Shown piece after piece: positions 62,197 through 64,000 of a stretch of 64,000 nucleotides of DNA. Origin of the DNA: JAAYPI01 sp963668615 (GTDB taxonomy: Bacteria > Bacteroidota > Bacteroidia > Bacteroidales > Paludibacteraceae); the NCBI GenBank assembly GCA_963668615.2, contig CAXXCL010000003.1, positions 186,001 through 250,000 on the forward strand, written 5' to 3'. Each line of letters opens with the position of its first letter. The stretch's first letter is position 1. The position numbers and the translations under genes were made by a program. Below the pieces are notes generated by a model. That model did no database searches. It saw nothing but the letters and a program-made list of their open reading frames with translations, and had not been told where the DNA came from.

Positions 62197-62455
62197 TGAG
62201 CAAGAACACCTAAATCTCTTAATATTAAGGCGTTCTTACTTATTTTCGAATATGTTTTAGAATAAAAAACATGTATGCTCATGTTTTGTACAGAGGAATC
62301 TATTCTTTTCAAAAATCTTGAATGTACACAGTTTAAAAACATTCAACTAAAGAAAAATGACAAAAGTATTTATATTATCCTTTTTTGGAGACGGATCTTT
62401 TTTTTCCATGGATTCTACTAAAAAGGTGGCCTTTTGTAAAATAATTTAAAAAAAG

Positions 62456-62486
62456 TTTCATATAAAGAAATATCTTTTTACATTTG
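62456..62486 (+). promoter_or_regulatory. Promoter of the small secreted protein gene
   Basis: TTTC at 62456-62459, 19 bp spacer, TACATTTG at 62479-62486, giving a leader of more than 500 bases. Confidence 0.5.
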
Positions 62487-62738
62487 CAGGTGGAGAACTC
62501 CCTAACGAGTCAACTTTTAGCACATTATCCGTCTTTCAAATTCAATCTTGAGCATGCATATTTTCAAAAAAAATACTAGCACCGATTTAAGTTCTTTTAA
62601 CAGCCAGATGTTGTTAATCGGTGAAAATATGTTAAGAGAGAGAGAGAGAGACTCACCTAGCGTGCACACGCGAGAAATCTAATAATACTTACCATTTTAG
62701 CAAAGAAATTATATATAATTTTTTTGCTAAAAATATAA

Positions 62739-62777
62739 CAAAGCCATTGCAAGAAGAAATTTCTTGCAATGGCTTTG
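62739..62777. terminator. Perfect 17-bp hairpin
   Basis: Arms CAAAGCCATTGCAAGAA and its exact complement, 5-base loop, followed by CTTTTTG. Confidence 0.6.
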
Positions 62778-62824
62778 CTTTTTGTGCCATACCAACAAGT
62801 CGGTTTGGTATTCCGGCTTTTGCG

Positions 62825-62866
62825 GGCACTTCCTGTTTAGCTTCAATGGGCAGGGAGTGCCTTTTT
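62825..62866 (+). terminator. Terminator-like hairpin, unit 1
   Basis: GGCACTTCCTG (62825-62835) pairs with CAGGGAGTGCC (62851-62861) with one G-T, then T5. Confidence 0.6.
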
Positions 62867-62935
62867 CATTGCATGTATTTTCCCTTGTTTTTGTTTTCTC
62901 CATGGCAGTTGGTTTTAGCATTTCCGGCTGCCGCA

Positions 62936-62977
62936 AGCACTTCCTGTATGCCATCACATAGCAGGGAAGTGCTTTTT
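62936..62977 (+). terminator. Terminator-like hairpin, unit 2
   Basis: AGCACTTCCTG (62936-62946) pairs with CAGGGAAGTGCT (62962-62973) with one bulge, then T5. It is a diverged copy of unit 1, and the next ATG is 52 bases away. Confidence 0.6.
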
Positions 62978-63028
62978 GTTGTATGTATCTTCTCTAGATA
63001 TTATTTATTCACCAAACAAAGTAAAATT

Positions 63029-63805
63029 ATGAAAGTAAAAATGTTTTTAATCTATCTGGCGGCCATGCTGCTTTCGGTATCAGTGGTTCATGCACAGAAA
63101 AATGTAGGTATTGGAACAGCGACACCTCAAGGAGCTCTTGACGTAAGCAGTACCACAGGGTGCTTTATTCCGCCCCGTATGACCACAACCCAACGAGACG
63201 ATTTGGTATCTCCGCCTACAGGAGCCTTGATTTTTAATACCACTCTTACCCAATATCAGAATAATACAGGAACTCCAAGTGCTCCTTTTTGGAGTGCATG
63301 GGCGACCGTTGCAACCACTGTAAATAGTTGCATGATTAGGACTCGAATATCTGAAATGTCAAATATTCATCCTTCTAAAATGTCAGATGTTCCTCCTGTA
63401 TTGTCAGTAATACCATGTACAGACCAATTGTTTGATAATACAGGGGGTTATGTTACTTATAATGCTGACGGGTCTTACACACTGAAAAAAGGCAAAATTT
63501 ATAAGCTTGAATTTAGTGCAGGATTTATTCGAGGAAGCAGTACCACTGATACTTATGCACGTTTTCAATGGTATAATGTTACAACCGGAAATTATCTTGG
63601 TGCTACGCAGCATCAGGAGTTTGTGACATCCGGTAGTGTAATAGGCACAGCTTCTTCCGCTGCCATAGCCGTTTTGGATAATACGAGTGCGATTGCTGAT
63701 GTTATTGTTTCGCCACTATATAAAAGTGGTGATACGATTAGTGAGTTTGGAGATGCAGAGGCCGGAACTAATTTCCCCATAGTAGTGATAACCATTATGA
63801 ACTAG
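63029..63805 (+). CDS. Small secreted protein with VGIGT head motif
   Basis: A 258-residue protein from the ATG at 63029, where a clear signal peptide starts (VKMFLIYLAAMLLSVSVVHAQ). The mature protein begins KNVGIGTATPQGALDVSS, then GCFIPPRMTTTQRDDLVSPPTGALIFNT, a head common in Bacteroidota surface and phage-tail-like proteins. The remainder is beta-rich with no recognised domain and no T9SS signal (ends VVITIMN). An upstream frame extending to 62747 would run through the leader hairpins and is rejected. A 17-bp hairpin terminator follows. Confidence 0.65.
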   Translation: MKVKMFLIYLAAMLLSVSVVHAQKNVGIGTATPQGALDVSSTTGCFIPPRMTTTQRDDLVSPPTGALIFNTTLTQYQNNTGTPSAPFWSAWATVATTVNSCMIRTRISEMSNIHPSKMSDVPPVLSVIPCTDQLFDNTGGYVTYNADGSYTLKKGKIYKLEFSAGFIRGSSTTDTYARFQWYNVTTGNYLGATQHQEFVTSGSVIGTASSAAIAVLDNTSAIADVIVSPLYKSGDTISEFGDAEAGTNFPIVVITIMN

Positions 63806-63904
63806 TAAGTAACTAAAAAACTGACCTTACAAAACACACCTGTCGAGAGGTATTTGCAAAACGTGCCAATGGGGGAAGTTACTTAATCCTTGAATTTTTA
63901 TATA

Positions 63905-63943
63905 AATTAGGAGCATACTTTGTTAAAAAGTATGCTCCTAATT
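63905..63943 (+). terminator. Terminator after the small secreted protein gene
   Basis: AATTAGGAGCATACTTT and its exact complement (17 bp) with loop GTTAA; a T-rich stretch is short, so efficiency is uncertain. Confidence 0.6.
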
Positions 63944-64000
63944 ATTGTCCAGGTGACAAAATTCAAACTACTACTATCTACTAAAGAAATATATTACCAC

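Larger units (their letters stand above)
62197..63028 (+). other. Long hairpin-rich leader region upstream of the small secreted protein
   Basis: 832 bases without a gene. In order: a -33/-7 pair TTTC-N19-TACATTTG at 62456-62486; CACCGATT/AATCGGTG arms (62580/62616); an (AG)8 microsatellite at 62635-62650; a perfect 17-bp hairpin at 62739-62777; and two tandem units at 62811 and 62922 (111 bases apart) that each form a terminator-like hairpin. An open frame from 62747 crosses the last part without a start that makes sense. Confidence 0.6.

Noticed and set aside
62747..63028. 94-codon N-terminal extension of the small secreted protein
   Set aside because: It runs through three hairpins and would place the signal peptide in the middle of the protein.

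Overview
The window is a low-GC chromosomal segment of a Bacteroidota bacterium, most likely of the order Bacteroidales. Several things point there. A MurF-Alr fusion gene is present, and two very different secreted proteins carry type IX secretion C-terminal signals (type A and type B). A GSCFA protein occurs, menaquinone genes (ubiE, menA) are present, and many genes are preceded by the Bacteroidota promoter (TTTG, about 19-23 bp, TAnnTTTG). There is no ribosomal RNA operon, CRISPR array, intact insertion sequence or prophage. One tRNA gene, tRNA-Arg(CCG), is present.

Layout. 1-7.3 kb: housekeeping genes (TtcA-like thiolase partial at the window edge, DUF59/SufT-like, UbiE, MenA, an esterase, a DsbD/ArsG-like membrane permease, an ABC-F protein, an outer-membrane protein). 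7.3-14.8 kb: an accessory island. All of its genes lie on the + strand and the units are separated by GC-rich, imperfectly palindromic elements of about 130 bp. These have complementary ends (RYYYAAC-like left, GTTRRRY-like right), as integron attC sites do. Cargo: a secreted metallopeptidase-like protein, a complete Thoeris anti-phage system (thsB-thsA-thsB), a membrane-anchored isochorismatase-family hydrolase, a cupin, a small membrane protein, and a PD-(D/E)XK-like protein with a small partner. The right end is eroded and peppered with short palindromes of the type GGTCGGATT-GCA-AATCCGACC. No integrase gene lies in the window.

14.8-28.2 kb: core envelope and isoprenoid genes (glycosyltransferase, murB, a THUMP-like methyltransferase, dxs; then an ompA-GSCFA-VC0807-murF/alr-lipoprotein run; mtgA, asnA, tRNA-Arg). 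28.2-37.5 kb: a divergent kinase-like protein and a 2660-residue T9SS adhesin. 37.5-49.4 kb: a sugar MFS transporter with a ROK kinase, a PhoH ATPase, purC, a DnaQ-like exonuclease, a TPR protein, and an etfB-etfA-acyl-CoA dehydrogenase operon. 49.5-58.8 kb: obg, adk, hpt, a Rieske-like lipoprotein, a GH13 enzyme, a glycosyltransferase, efp, an Lrp-type regulator and three tandem FKBP isomerases. 58.8-64 kb: a T9SS type B protein and a small secreted protein behind a long, hairpin-rich leader.

The most interesting region is 7.7-14.8 kb: an attC-like cassette array in a Bacteroidota chromosome that carries a whole three-gene Thoeris operon as one apparent cassette. Identification of the sites as attC rests on their structure, length, ends and position, and has not been tested with a covariance model.
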